Notes: generated from the sequence alone by a model not told the origin. A DNA stretch of 64,000 nt from Labia minor (GCA_963082975.1 OY720346.1:49758296-49822295), one strand, 5' to 3'; positions 12,662 through 26,458 are shown, counted from the first letter of the stretch. A program made the numbers and translations.

Positions 12662-13294
12662 ATGAGTACCTTATATGCGGTTTTCTCCGCCGACATGTTC
12701 TTGAGTGATTGTAACGCTCCTGGCCTAGTAGGAAGTTTCTTCCAGACCATTGTTCACCTGCTTGATGGAGTCGAAATGACACACTTATACAACATAGAGA
12801 ATTACATAATGGGCAAGTATAAGGAAGTGTTCAAGATCCGGATTATCAGAGATGAGATGCGGGCGTACAACAAGGCAATTGACTTCGTGTGCTCCAAAGA
12901 CGCTAATGAGCATGGTAATATCAAGCTTCTTTATGACAAGACAGAGGCTGCTTGCCTCAATCGAGGCAATTTCCGCATCTTGCCGATGGCGGCAACAATC
13001 CTCGCCCGTTACGAGAATTCCTCGATGACAAACTACATGGGCGCTCAAAGTGATGCTACCTATAAGATCTTAGAGGACTGCATCCTGAGATACTTGTCTT
13101 CTAGGAACGCCTTGGCTCCAGTTGACATGATGCATTTTTCGTCTGCTCATTCAACACAGATAGAAAGTGAGGAGATATCAAGGAGCTTCATCATCTCGTG
13201 GAGAGAGAAGGACAGTATCAAGGAATCAGGATCAGGGAACATCGCATTTCCAAACCCTATGATACAAGCTCAGAACTCTCAGGTCCCCTCTTAG
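12662..13294 (+). pseudogene. N-like ORF2, unit 13 (class A)
   Basis: E-type, 210 codons, private Asn86 (shared with 21,519). ORF1 at 13458-13817 (Asp42, Ser58, Asp69, Arg94). Confidence 0.75.
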
Positions 13295-13813
13295 GAGATA
13301 AGTAAAGTAGTGTTTTTTCAATTTGGGTGTCGGTTTTTAACTAAATTTAGGTACAGGTTTCCTACCTGAGTATTTGTATTTTTAACTTTTAACTTAGAAT
13401 TAAAAATAATAATTGTTTAATGTATTTATAAGAGCTTTCCTATAATACAAATAGATAGTGAACACTTTGAACATTTCTGGCTCTATGAGCAAGTTCTCTG
13501 CTGCTCTTGCTGAGATCCAGTATAATATCGTCTTCCAAGACCTGACAAACGAGGAGACAGCTCAGCTCTTCCACTCTGAGGACTCAAGAAAATTCTGGGC
13601 GACCATGGCGAGCAAGGATGAGGAGGACTCATTGTTTACGATGAGGGAGCAGCAATTGGTAGACTTAGGAGTTTACTTCTTAATGATCGGGAAGAATTTA
13701 CAAGCACAGGGTTACTCAGGGTGGATCAATAATAGACGGAGAACCTTTACACGAACCGCAGGTGTCTCTCAGAGATCAGTGTGGACTGAGAGGTCATTCG
13801 CCACACAGACAAC

Positions 13814-14446
13814 ATGAGTACCTTATATGCGGTTTTCTCCGCCGACATGTTCTTGAGTGATTGTAACGCTCCTGGCCTAGTAGGAAGTTTCTTCCAGACC
13901 ATTGTTCACCTGCTTGATGGAGTCGAAATGACACACTTATACAACATAGAGAATTACATAATGGGCAAGTATAAGGAAGTGTTCAAGATCCGGATTATCA
14001 GAGATGAGATGCGGGCGTACAACAAGGCAATTGACTTCGTGTGCTCCAAAGACGCTAATGAGCATGGTTATATCAAGCTTCTTTATGACAAGACAGAGGC
14101 TGCTTGCCTCAATCGAGGCAATTTCCGCATCTTGCCGATGGCGGCAACAATCCTCGCCCGTTACGAGAATTCCTCGATGACAAACTACATGGGCGCTCAA
14201 AGTGATGCTACCTATAAGATCTTAGAGGACTGCATCCTGAGATACTTGTCTTCTAGGAACGCCTTGGCTCCAGTTGACATGATGCATTTTTCGTCTGCTC
14301 ATTCAACACAGATAGAAAGTGAGGAGATATCAAGGAGCTTCATCATCTCGTGGAGAGAGAAGGACAGTATCAAGAAATCAGGATCAGGGAACATCGCCTT
14401 TCCAAACCCTATGATACAAGCTCAGAACTCTCAGGTCCCCTCTTAG
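13814..14446 (+). pseudogene. N-like ORF2, unit 14 (class A)
   Basis: E-type, 210 codons, Lys188. ORF1 at 14610-14969 (His42, Thr58, Gly69, Arg94). Confidence 0.75.
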
Positions 14447-14965
14447 GAGATAAGTAAAGTAGTGTTTTTTCAATTTGGGCGTCGGTTTTTAACTAAATTT
14501 AGGTACAGGTTTCCTACCTGAGTATTTGTATTTTTAACTTTTAACTTAGAATTAAAAGTAATAATTGTTTAATGTAATTATAAGAGCTTTCCTATAATAC
14601 AAATAGATAGTGAACACTTTGAACATTTCTGGCTCTATGAGCAAGTTCTCTGCTGCTCTTGCTGAGATCCAGTATAATATCGTCTTCCAAGACCTGACAA
14701 ACGAGGAGACAGCTCAGCTCTTCCACTCTGAGCACTCAAGAAAATTCTGGGCGACCATGGCGAGCAAGGATGAGGAGGACACATTGTTTACGATGAGGGA
14801 GCAGCAATTGGTAGGCTTAGGAGTTTACTTCTTAATGATCGGGAAGAATTTACAAGCACAGGGTTACTCAGGGTGGATCAATAATAGACGGAGAACCTTT
14901 ACACGAACCGCAGGTGTCTCTCAGAGATCAGTGTGGACTGAGAGGTCATTCGCCACACAGACAAC

Positions 14966-15598
14966 ATGAGTACCTTATATGCGGTTTTCTCCGCCGACAT
15001 GTTCTTGAGTGATTGTAACGCTCCTGGCCTAGTAGGAAGTTTCTTCCAGACCATTGTTCACCTGCTTGATGGAGTCGAAATGACACACTTATACAACATA
15101 GAGAATTACATAATGGGCAAGTATAAGGAAGTGTTCAAGATCCGGATTATCAGAGATGAGATGCGGGCGTACAACAAGGCAATTGACTTCGTGTGCTCCA
15201 AAGACGCTAATGAGCATGGTTATATCAAGCTTCTTTATGACAAGACAGAGGCTGCTTGCCTCAATCGAGGCAATTTCCGCATCTTGCCGATGGCGGCAAC
15301 AATCCTCGCCCGTTACGAGAATTCCTCGATGACAAACTACATGGGCGCTCAAAGTGATGCTACCTATAAGATCTTAGAGGACTGCATCCTGAGATACTTG
15401 TCTTCTAGGAACGCCTTGGCTCCAGTTGACATGATGCATTTTTCGTCTGCTCATTCAACACAGATAGAAAGTGAGGAGATATCAAGGAGCTTCATCATCT
15501 CGTGGAGAGAGAAGGACAGTATCAAGAAATCAGGATCAGGGAACATCGCCTTTCCAAACCCTATGATACAAGCTCAGAACTCTCAGGTCCCCTCTTAG
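14966..15598 (+). pseudogene. N-like ORF2, unit 15 (class A)
   Basis: E-type, 210 codons, Lys188, the same ORF2 variant as unit 14. ORF1 at 15762-16121 differs by Leu94 and Ala98-Gly99. Confidence 0.75.
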
Positions 15599-16117
15599 GA
15601 GATAAGTAAAGTAGTGTTTTTTCAATTTGGGCGTCGGTTTTTAACTAAATTTAGGTACAGGTTTCCTACCTGAGTATTTGTATTTTTAACTTTTAACTTA
15701 GAATTAAAAGTAATAATTGTTTAATGTAATTATAAGAGCTTTCCTATAATACAAATAGATAGTGAACACTTTGAACATTTCTGGCTCTATGAGCAAGTTC
15801 TCTGCTGCTCTTGCTGAGATCCAGTATAATATCGTCTTCCAAGACCTGACAAACGAGGAGACAGCTCAGCTCTTCCACTCTGAGCACTCAAGAAAATTCT
15901 GGGCGACCATGGCGAGCAAGGATGAGGAGGACACATTGTTTACGATGAGGGAGCAGCAATTGGTAGGCTTAGGAGTTTACTTCTTAATGATCGGGAAGAA
16001 TTTACAAGCACAGGGTTACTCAGGGTGGATCAATAATAGACTGAGAACCTTTGCAGGAACCGCAGGTGTCTCTCAGAGATCAGTGTGGACTGAGAGGTCC
16101 TTCGCCACACAGACAAC

Positions 16118-16636
16118 ATGAGTACCTTATATGCGGTTTTCTCCGCCGACATGTTCTTGAGTGATTGTAACGCTCCTGGCCTAGTAGGAAGTTTCTTGCA
16201 GACCATTGTTCACCTGCTTGATGGAGTCGAAATGACACACTTATACAACATAGAGAATTACATAATGGGTAAGTATAAGGAAGTGTTCAAGATCCGGATT
16301 ATCAGAGATGAGATGCGGGCGTACAACAAGGCAATTGACTTCGTGTGCTCCAAAGACGCTAATGAGCATGGTTATATCAAGCTTCTTTATAACAAGACAG
16401 AGGCTGCTTGCCTCAATCGAGGCAATTTCCGCATCTTGCCGATGGCGGCAACAATCCTCGCCCGTTACGAGAATTCCTCGATGACAAACTACATGGGCGC
16501 TCAAAGTGATGCTACCTATAAGATCTTAGAGGACTGCATCCTGAGATACTTGTCTTCTAGGAACGCCTTGGCTCCAGTTGACATGATGCATTCTTCGTCT
16601 GCTCATTCAACACAGATAGAAAGTGAGGAGATATGA
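16118..16636 (+). pseudogene. N-like ORF2, unit 16 (class C, TGA-truncated)
   Basis: 172 codons, twin of unit 8 with the same TGA at codon 173. The distal ORF1 frame is 16633-16863. Leu27, Asn92, Ser159. Confidence 0.75.
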
Positions 16637-16859
16637 AGGAGCTTCATCATCTGGCGAGCAAGGATGAGGAGGACTCATTCTTCACGATGAGGGAGCAGCA
16701 ATTGGTAGGCTTAGGAGTTTACTTCTTAATGACCGGGAAGAATTTACAAGCACAGGGTTACTCAGGGTGGATCAATAATAGACTGAGAACATTTGCAGGA
16801 ACCGCAGGTGTCATTCAGAGATCAGTGTGGGCTGAGAGGTCCTTCGCCCACAGACAGCA

Positions 16860-17492
16860 ATGAGTACCTTATATGCGGTTTTCTCCGCCGACATGTTCTT
16901 GAGTGATTGTAACGCTCCTGGCCTAGTAGGAAGTTTCTTCCAGACCATTGTTCACCTGCTTGATGGAGTCGAAATGACACACTTATACAACATAGAGAAT
17001 TACATAATGGGCAAGTATAAGGAAGTGTTCAAGATCCGGATTATCAGAGATGAGATGCGGGCGTACAACAAGGCAATTGACTTCGTGTGCTCCAAAGACG
17101 CTAATGAGCATGGTTATATCAAGCTTCTTTATGACAAGACAGAGGCTGCTTGCCTCAATCGAGGCAATTTCCGCATCTTGCCGATGGCGGCAACAATCCT
17201 CGCCCGTTACGAGAATTCCTCGATGACAAACTACATGGGCGCTCAAAGTGATGCTACCTATAAGATCTTAGAGGACTGCATCCTGAGATACTTGTCTTCT
17301 AGGAACGCCTTGGCTCCAGTTGACATGATGCATTTTTCGTCTGCTCATTCAACACAGATAGAAAGTGAGGAGATATCAAGGAGCTTCATCATCTCGTGGA
17401 GAGAGAAGGACAGTATCAAGGAATCAGGATCAGGGAACATCGCCTTTCCAAACCCTATGATACAAGCTCAGAACTCTCAGGTCCCCTCTTAG
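16860..17492 (+). pseudogene. N-like ORF2, unit 17 (class B)
   Basis: E-type consensus, 210 codons. ORF1 at 17656-17859, RGRM tail as in unit 9. Confidence 0.75.
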
Positions 17493-18028
17493 GAGATAAG
17501 TAAAGTAGTGTTTTTTCAATTTGGGCGTCGGTTTTTAACTAAATTTAGGTACAGGTTTCCTACCTGAGTATTTGTATTTTTAACTTTTAACTTAGAATTA
17601 AAAGTAATAATTGTTTAATGTAATTATAAGAGCTTTCCTATAATACAAATAGATAGTGAACACTTTGAACATTTCTGGCTCTATGAGCAAGTTCTCTGCT
17701 GCTCTTGCTGAGATCCAGTATAATATCGTCTTCCAAGACCTGACAAACGAGGAGACAGCTCAGCTCTTCCACTCTGAGCACTCAATAGAAAGTGAGGAGA
17801 TATCAAGGAGCTTCATCATCTGGCGAGGAAGGATGAGGAGGACTCATTCTTCACGATGAGGGAGCAGCAATTGGTAGGCTTAGGAGTTTACTTCTTAATG
17901 ATCGGGAAGAATTTACAAGCACAGGGTTACTCAGGGTGGATCAATAATAGACTAAGAACCTTTGCAGGAACCGCAGGTGTCTCTCAGAGATCAGTGTGGA
18001 CTGAGAGGTCCTTCGCCACACAGACAAC

Positions 18029-18661
18029 ATGAGTACCTTATATGCGGTTTTCTCCGCCGACATGTTCTTGAGTGATTGTAACGCTCCTGGCCTAGTAGGA
18101 AGTTTCTTCCAGACCATTGTTCACCTGCTTGATGGAGTCGAAATGACACACTTATACAACATACAGAATTACATAATGGGTAAGTATAAGGAAGTGTTCA
18201 AGATCCGGATTATCAGAGATGAGATGCGGGCGTACAACAAGGCAATTGACTTCGTGTGCTCCGAAGACGCTAATGAGCATGGTTATATCAAGCTTATTTA
18301 TGACAAGACAGAGACTGCTTGCCTCAATCGAGGTAATTTCAGCATCTTGCCGATGGCGGCAACAATCCTCGCTCGTTACGAGAATTCCTTGATGACAAAC
18401 TACATGGGCGCTCAAAGTGATGCTACCTATAAGATCTTAGAGGACTGCATCCTGAGATACTTGTCTTCAAGGAACGCCTTGGCTCCAGTTGACATGATGC
18501 ATTTTTCGTCTGCTCATTCAACACAGATAGAAAGTGAGGAGATATCAAGGAGCTTCATCATCTCGTGGAGAGAGAAGGACAGTATCAAGGAATCAGGATC
18601 AGGGAACATCGCATTTCCAAACCCTATGATACAAGCTCAGAACTCTCAGGTCCCCTCTTAG
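18029..18661 (+). pseudogene. N-like ORF2, unit 18 (class A)
   Basis: Q-type, Ile90 and Ser105. ORF1 at 18825-19184 with Val55 and Glu71, matching unit 10. Confidence 0.75.
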
Positions 18662-19180
18662 GAGATAAGTAAAGTAGTGTTTTTTCAATTTGGGTGTCGG
18701 TTTTTAACTAAATTTAGGTACAGGTTTCCTACCTGAGTATTTGTATTTTTAACTTTTAACTTAGAATTAAAAATAATAATTGTTTAATGTATTTATAAGA
18801 GCTTTCCTATAATACAAATAGATAGTGAACACTTTGAACATTTCTGGCTCTATGAGCAAGTTCTCTGCTGCTCTTGCTGAGATCCAGTATAATATCGTCT
18901 TCCAAGACCTGACAAACGAGGAGACAGCTCAGCTCTTCCACTCTGAGGACTCAAGAAAATTCTGGGCGACCATGGCGAGCAAGGATGTGGAGGACACATT
19001 GTTTACGATGAGGGAGCAGCAATTGGTAGACTTAGAAGTTTACTTCTTAATGATCGGGAAGAATTTACAAGCACAGGGTTACTCAGGGTGGATCAATAAT
19101 AGACGGAGAACCTTTACACGAACCGCAGGTGTCTCTCAGAGATCAGTGTGGACTGAGAGGTCATTCGCCACACAGACAAC

Positions 19181-19813
19181 ATGAGTACCTTATATGCGGT
19201 TTTCTCCGCCGACATGTTCTTGAGTGATTGTTACGCTCCTGGCCTAGTAGGAAGTTTCTTCCAGACCATTGTTCACCTGCTTGATGGAGTCGAAATGACA
19301 CACTTATACAACATAGAGAATTACATAATGGGCAAGTATAAGGAAGTGTTCAAGATCCGGATTATCAGAGATGAGATGCGGGCGTACAACAAGGCAATTG
19401 ACTTCGTGTGCTCCAAAGACGCTAATGAGCATGGTTATATCAAGCTTCTTTATGACAAGACAGAGGCTGCTTGCCTCAATCGAGGCAATTTCCGCATCTT
19501 GCCGATGGCGGCAACAATCCTCGCCCGTTACGAGAATTCCTCGATGACAAACTACATGGGCGCTCAAAGTGATGCTACCTATAAGATCTTAGAGGACTGC
19601 ATCATGAGATACTTGTCTTCTAGGAACGCCTTGGCTCCAGTTGACATGATGCATTTTTCGTCTGCTCATTCAACACAGATAGAAAGTGAGGAGATATCAA
19701 GGAGCTTCATCATCTCGTGGAGAGAGAAGGACAGTATCAAGGAATCAGGATCAGGGAACATCGCCTTTCCAAACCCTATGATACAAGCTCAGAACTCTCA
19801 GGTCCCCTCTTAG
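19181..19813 (+). pseudogene. N-like ORF2, unit 19 (class B)
   Basis: E-type with Tyr18 and Met142, matching unit 11. ORF1 at 19977-20180 (67 codons). Confidence 0.75.
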
Positions 19814-20349
19814 GAGATAAGTAAAGTAGTGTTTTTTTAATTTGGGCGTCGGTTTTTAACTAAATTTAGGTACAGGTTTCCTACCTGAGTATTTGTATTT
19901 TTAACTTTTAACTTAGAATTAAAAGTAATAATTGTTTAATGTAATTATAAGAGCTTTCCTATAATACAAATAGATAGTGAACACTTTGAACATTTCTGGC
20001 TCTATGAGCAAGTTCTCTGCTGCTCTTGCTGAGATCCAGTATAATATCGTCTTCCAAGACCTGACAAACGAGGAGACAGCTCAGCTCTTCCACTCTGAGC
20101 ACTCAATAGAAAGTGAGGAGATATCAAGGAGCTTCATCATCTGGCGAGCAAGGATGAGGAGGACTCATTCTTCACGATGAGGGAGCAGCAATTGGTAGGC
20201 TTAGGAGTTTACTTCTTAATGATCGGGAAGAATTTACAAGCACAGGGTTACTCAGGGTGGATCAATAATAGACGGAGAACCTTTACACGAACCGCAGGTG
20301 TCTCTCAGAGATCAGTGTGGACTGAGAGGTCATTCGCCACACAGACAAC

Positions 20350-20982
20350 ATGAGTACCTTATATGCGGTTTTCTCCGCCGACATGTTCTTGAGTGATTGT
20401 AACGCTCCTGGCCTAGTAGGAAGTTTCTTCCAGACCATTGTTCACCTGCTTGATGGAGTCGAAATGACACACTTATACAACATAGAGAATTACATAATGG
20501 GCAAGTATAAGGAAGTGTTCAAGATCCGGATTATCAGAGATGAGATGCGGGCGTACAACAAGGCAATTGACTTCGTGTGCTCCAAAGACGCTAATGAGCA
20601 TGGTTATATCAAGCTTCTTTATGACAAGACAGAGGCTGCTTGCCTCAATCGAGGCAATTTCCGCATCTTGCCGATGGCGGCAACAATCCTCGCCCGTTAC
20701 GAGAATTCCTCGATGACAAACTACATGGGCGCTCAAAGTGATGCTACCTATAAGATCTTAGAGGACTGCATCCTGAGATACTTGTCTTCTAGGAACGCCT
20801 TGGCTCCAGTTGACATGATGCATTTTTCGTCTGCTCATTCAACACAGATAGAAAGTGAGGAGATATCAAGGAGCTTCATCATCTCGTGGAGAGAGAAGGA
20901 CAGTATCAAGGAATCAGGATCAGGGAACATCGCCTTTCCAAACCCTATGATACAAGCTCAGAACTCTCAGGTCCCCTCTTAG
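20350..20982 (+). pseudogene. N-like ORF2, unit 20 (class B)
   Basis: E-type consensus, 210 codons. ORF1 at 21146-21349 (67 codons). Confidence 0.75.
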
Positions 20983-21518
20983 GAGATAAGTAAAGTAGTG
21001 TTTTTTTAATTTGGGCGTCGGTTTTTAACTAAATTTAGGTACAGGTTTCCTACCTGAGTATTTGTATTTTTAACTTTTAACTTAGAATTAAAAGTAATAA
21101 TTGTTTAATGTAATTATAAGAGCTTTCCTATAATACAAATAGATAGTGAACACTTTGAACATTTCTGGCTCTATGAGCAAGTTCTCTGCTGCTCTTGCTG
21201 AGATCCAGTATAATATCGTCTTCCAAGACCTGACAAACGAGGAGACAGCTCAGCTCTTCCACTCTGAGCACTCAATAGAAAGTGAGGAGATATCAAGGAG
21301 CTTCATCATCTGGCGAGCAAGGATGAGGAGGACTCATTCTTCACGATGAGGGAGCAGCAATTGGTAGGCTTAGGAGTTTACTTCTTAATGATCGGGAAGA
21401 ATTTACAAGCACAGGGTTACTCAGGGTGGATCAATAATAGACGGAGAACCTTTACACGAACCGCAGGTGTCTCTCAGAGATCAGTGTGGACTGAGAGGTC
21501 ATTCGCCACACAGACAAC

Positions 21519-22151
21519 ATGAGTACCTTATATGCGGTTTTCTCCGCCGACATGTTCTTGAGTGATTGTAACGCTCCTGGCCTAGTAGGAAGTTTCTTCC
21601 AGACCATTGTTCACCTGCTTGATGGAGTCGAAATGACACACTTATACAACATAGAGAATTACATAATGGGCAAGTATAAGGAAGTGTTCAAGATCCGGAT
21701 TATCAGAGATGAGATGCGGGCGTACAACAAGGCAATTGACTTCGTGTGCTCCAAAGACGCTAATGAGCATGGTAATATCAAGCTTCTTTATGACAAGACA
21801 GAGGCTGCTTGCCTCAATCGAGGCAATTTCCGCATCTTGCCGATGGCGGCAACAATCCTCGCCCGTTACGAGAATTCCTCGATGACAAACTACATGGGCG
21901 CTCAAAGTGATGCTACCTATAAGATCTTAGAGGACTGCATCCTGAGATACTTGTCTTCTAGGAACGCCTTGGCTCCAGTTGACATGATGCATTTTTCGTC
22001 TGCTCATTCAACACAGATAGAAAGTGAGGAGATATCAAGGAGCTTCATCATCTCGTGGAGAGAGAAGGACAGTATCAAGGAATCAGGATCAGGGAACATC
22101 GCATTTCCAAACCCTATGATACAAGCTCAGAACTCTCAGGTCCCCTCTTAG
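21519..22151 (+). pseudogene. N-like ORF2, unit 21 (class A)
   Basis: E-type with Asn86, matching unit 13. ORF1 at 22315-22674 (Asp42, Ser58, Asp69, Arg94). Confidence 0.75.
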
Positions 22152-22670
22152 GAGATAAGTAAAGTAGTGTTTTTTCAATTTGGGTGTCGGTTTTTAACTA
22201 AATTTAGGTACAGGTTTCCTACCTGAGTATTTGTATTTTTAACTTTTAACTTAGAATTAAAAATAATAATTGTTTAATGTATTTATAAGAGCTTTCCTAT
22301 AATACAAATAGATAGTGAACACTTTGAACATTTCTGGCTCTATGAGCAAGTTCTCTGCTGCTCTTGCTGAGATCCAGTATAATATCGTCTTCCAAGACCT
22401 GACAAACGAGGAGACAGCTCAGCTCTTCCACTCTGAGGACTCAAGAAAATTCTGGGCGACCATGGCGAGCAAGGATGAGGAGGACTCATTGTTTACGATG
22501 AGGGAGCAGCAATTGGTAGACTTAGGAGTTTACTTCTTAATGATCGGGAAGAATTTACAAGCACAGGGTTACTCAGGGTGGATCAATAATAGACGGAGAA
22601 CCTTTACACGAACCGCAGGTGTCTCTCAGAGATCAGTGTGGACTGAGAGGTCATTCGCCACACAGACAAC

Positions 22671-23303
22671 ATGAGTACCTTATATGCGGTTTTCTCCGCC
22701 GACATGTTCTTGAGTGATTGTAACGCTCCTGGCCTAGTAGGAAGTTTCTTCCAGACCATTGTTCACCTGCTTGATGGAGTCGAAATGACACACTTATACA
22801 ACATAGAGAATTACATAATGGGCAAGTATAAGGAAGTGTTCAAGATCCGGATTATCAGAGATGAGATGCGGGCGTACAACAAGGCAATTGACTTCGTGTG
22901 CTCCAAAGACGCTAATGAGCATGGTTATATCAAGCTTCTTTATGACAAGACAGAGGCTGCTTGCCTCAATCGAGGCAATTTCCGCATCTTGCCGATGGCG
23001 GCAACAATCCTCGCCCGTTACGAGAATTCCTCGATGACAAACTACATGGGCGCTCAAAGTGATGCTACCTATAAGATCTTAGAGGACTGCATCCTGAGAT
23101 ACTTGTCTTCTAGGAACGCCTTGGCTCCAGTTGACATGATGCATTTTTCGTCTGCTCATTCAACACAGATAGAAAGTGAGGAGATATCAAGGAGCTTCAT
23201 CATCTCGTGGAGAGAGAAGGACAGTATCAAGAAATCAGGATCAGGGAACATCGCCTTTCCAAACCCTATGATACAAGCTCAGAACTCTCAGGTCCCCTCT
23301 TAG
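22671..23303 (+). pseudogene. N-like ORF2, unit 22 (class A)
   Basis: E-type with Lys188. ORF1 at 23467-23826 has Leu94 and Ala98-Gly99, so this single unit joins the ORF2 of unit 14 to the ORF1 of unit 15. Confidence 0.75.
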
Positions 23304-23822
23304 GAGATAAGTAAAGTAGTGTTTTTTCAATTTGGGCGTCGGTTTTTAACTAAATTTAGGTACAGGTTTCCTACCTGAGTATTTGTATTTTTAACTTTTA
23401 ACTTAGAATTAAAAGTAATAATTGTTTAATGTAATTATAAGAGCTTTCCTATAATACAAATAGATAGTGAACACTTTGAACATTTCTGGCTCTATGAGCA
23501 AGTTCTCTGCTGCTCTTGCTGAGATCCAGTATAATATCGTCTTCCAAGACCTGACAAACGAGGAGACAGCTCAGCTCTTCCACTCTGAGCACTCAAGAAA
23601 ATTCTGGGCGACCATGGCGAGCAAGGATGAGGAGGACACATTGTTTACGATGAGGGAGCAGCAATTGGTAGGCTTAGGAGTTTACTTCTTAATGATCGGG
23701 AAGAATTTACAAGCACAGGGTTACTCAGGGTGGATCAATAATAGACTGAGAACCTTTGCAGGAACCGCAGGTGTCTCTCAGAGATCAGTGTGGACTGAGA
23801 GGTCCTTCGCCACACAGACAAC

Positions 23823-24395
23823 ATGAGTACCTTATATGCGGTTTTCTCCGCCGACATGTTCTTGAGTGATTGTAACGCTCCTGGCCTAGTAGGAAGTTTC
23901 TTGCAGACCATTGTTCACCTGCTTGATGGAGTCGAAATGACACACTTATACAACATAGAGAATTACATAATGGGTAAGTATAAGGAAGTGTTCAAGATCC
24001 GGATTATCAGAGATGAGATGCGGGCGTACAACAAGGCAATTGACTTCGTGTGCTCCAAAGACGCTAATGAGCATGGTTATATCAAGCTTCTTTATAACAA
24101 GACAGAGGCTGCTTGCCTCAATCGAGGCAATTTCCGCATCTTGCCGATGGCGGCAACAATCCTCGCCCGTTACGAGAATTCCTCGATGACAAACTACATG
24201 GGCGCTCAAAGTGATGCTACCTATAAGATCTTAGAGGACTGCATCCTGAGATACTTGTCTTCTAGGAACGCCTTGGCTCCAGTTGACATGATGCATTCTT
24301 CGTCTGCTCATTCAACACAGATAGAAAGTGAGGAGATATCAAGGAGCTTCATCATCTGGCGAGCAAGGATGAGGAGGACTCATTCTTCACGATGA
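23823..24395 (+). pseudogene. N-like ORF2, unit 23 (class C fusion)
   Basis: 190 codons with the fusion tail. Leu27, Asn92, Ser159. Unlike units 8 and 16, codon 173 is still Ser. Confidence 0.75.
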
Positions 24396-24564
24396 GGGAG
24401 CAGCAATTGGTAGGCTTAGGAGTTTACTTCTTAATGACCGGGAAGAATTTACAAGCACAGGGTTACTCAGGGTGGATCAATAATAGACTGAGAACATTTG
24501 CAGGAACCGCAGGTGTCATTCAGAGATCAGTGTGGGCTGAGAGGTCCTTCGCCCACAGACAGCA

Positions 24565-25197
24565 ATGAGTACCTTATATGCGGTTTTCTCCGCCGACATG
24601 TTCTTGAGTGATTGTAACGCTCCTGGCCTAGTAGGAAGTTTCTTCCAGACCATTGTTCACCTGCTTGATGGAGTCGAAATGACACACTTATACAACATAG
24701 AGAATTACATAATGGGCAAGTATAAGGAAGTGTTCAAGATCCGGATTATCAGAGATGAGATGCGGGCGTACAACAAGGCAATTGACTTCGTGTGCTCCAA
24801 AGACGCTAATGAGCATGGTTATATCAAGCTTCTTTATGACAAGACAGAGGCTGCTTGCCTCAATCGAGGCAATTTCCGCATCTTGCCGATGGCGGCAACA
24901 ATCCTCGCCCGTTACGAGAATTCCTCGATGACAAACTACATGGGCGCTCAAAGTGATGCTACCTATAAGATCTTAGAGGACTGCATCCTGAGATACTTGT
25001 CTTCTAGGAACGCCTTGGCTCCAGTTGACATGATGCATTTTTCGTCTGCTCATTCAACACAGATAGAAAGTGAGGAGATATCAAGGAGCTTCATCATCTC
25101 GTGGAGAGAGAAGGACAGTATCAAGGAATCAGGATCAGGGAACATCGCATTTCCAAACCCTATGATACAAGCTCAGAACTCTCAGGTCCCCTCTTAG
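24565..25197 (+). pseudogene. N-like ORF2, unit 24 (class A)
   Basis: E-type consensus, 210 codons. ORF1 at 25361-25720 has the private combination Ala98, Arg99, Ile100, a mix of the two usual versions. Confidence 0.75.
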
Positions 25198-25716
25198 GAG
25201 ATAAGTAAAGTAGTGTTTTTTCAATTTGGGTGTCGGTTTTTAACTAAATTTAGGTACAGGTTTCCTACCTGAGTATTTGTATTTTTAACTTTTAACTTAG
25301 AATTAAAAATAATAATTGTTTAATGTATTTATAAGAGCTTTCCTATAATACAAATAGATAGTGAACACTTTGAACATTTCTGGCTCTATGAGCAAGTTCT
25401 CTGCTGCTCTTGCTGAGATCCAGTATAATATCGTCTTCCAAGACCTGACAAACGAGGAGACAGCTCAGCTCTTCCACTCTGAGGACTCAAGAAAATTCTG
25501 GGCGACCATGGCGAGCAAGGATGAGGAGGACTCATTGTTTACGATGAGGGAGCAGCAATTGGTAGACTTAGGAGTTTACTTCTTAATGATCGGGAAGAAT
25601 TTACAAGCACAGGGTTACTCAGGGTGGATCAATAATAGACGGAGAACCTTTGCACGAATCGCAGGTGTCTCTCAGAGATCAGTGTGGACTGAGAGGTCAT
25701 TCGCCACACAGACAAC

Positions 25717-26289
25717 ATGAGTACCTTATATGCGGTTTTCTCCGCCGACATGTTCTTGAGTGATTGTAACGCTCCTGGCCTAGTAGGAAGTTTCTTGCAG
25801 ACCATTGTTCACCTGCTTGATGGAGTCGAAATGACACACTTATACAACATAGAGAATTACATAATGGGTAAGTATAAGGAAGTGTTCAAGATCCGGATTA
25901 TCAGAGATGAGATGCGGGCGTACAACAAGGCAATTGACTTCGTGTGCTCCAAAGACGCTAATGAGCATGGTTATATCAAGCTTCTTTATAACAAGACAGA
26001 GGCTGCTTGCCTCAATCGAGGCAATTTCCGCATCTTGCCGATGGCGGCAACAATCCTCGCCCGTTACGAGAATTCCTCGATGACAAACTACATGGGCGCT
26101 CAAAGTGATGCTACCTATAAGATCTTAGAGGACTGCATCCTGAGATACTTGTCTTCTAGGAACGCCTTGGCTCCAGTTGACATGATGCATTCTTCGTCTG
26201 CTCATTCAACACAGATAGAAAGTGAGGAGATATCAAGGAGCTTCATCATCTGGCGAGCAAGGATGAGGAGGACTCATTCTTCACGATGA
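25717..26289 (+). pseudogene. N-like ORF2, unit 25 (class C fusion)
   Basis: 190 codons, Leu27, Asn92, Ser159, same form as unit 23. Confidence 0.75.
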
Positions 26290-26458
26290 GGGAGCAGCAA
26301 TTGGTAGGCTTAGGAGTTTACTTCTTAATGACCGGGAAGAATTTACAAGCACAGGGTTACTCAGGGTGGATCAATAATAGACTGAGAACATTTGCAGGAA
26401 CCGCAGGTGTCATTCAGAGATCAGTGTGGGCTGAGAGGTCCTTCGCCCACAGACAGCA

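Larger units (their letters stand above)
7261..16117 (+). repeat. Higher-order repeat block 1 (8 units, 8857 bp)
   Basis: Unit order by class is C-B-A-B-B-A-A-A. Marker residues in order are a TGA-truncated copy, consensus, Gln46+Ser105, Tyr18+Met142, consensus, Asn86, Lys188, Lys188. The last two units (13,814 and 14,966) look like a one-unit tandem duplication, since block 2 has only one Lys188 unit. Confidence 0.85.
16118..23822 (+). repeat. Higher-order repeat block 2 (7 units, 7705 bp)
   Basis: It repeats block 1 in the same order of lengths and private variants (TGA truncation, Ser105, Tyr18, Asn86, Lys188) at an offset of 8857 bp, with one fewer Lys188 unit. I saw no amino-acid difference between matching units. 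Confidence 0.85.
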
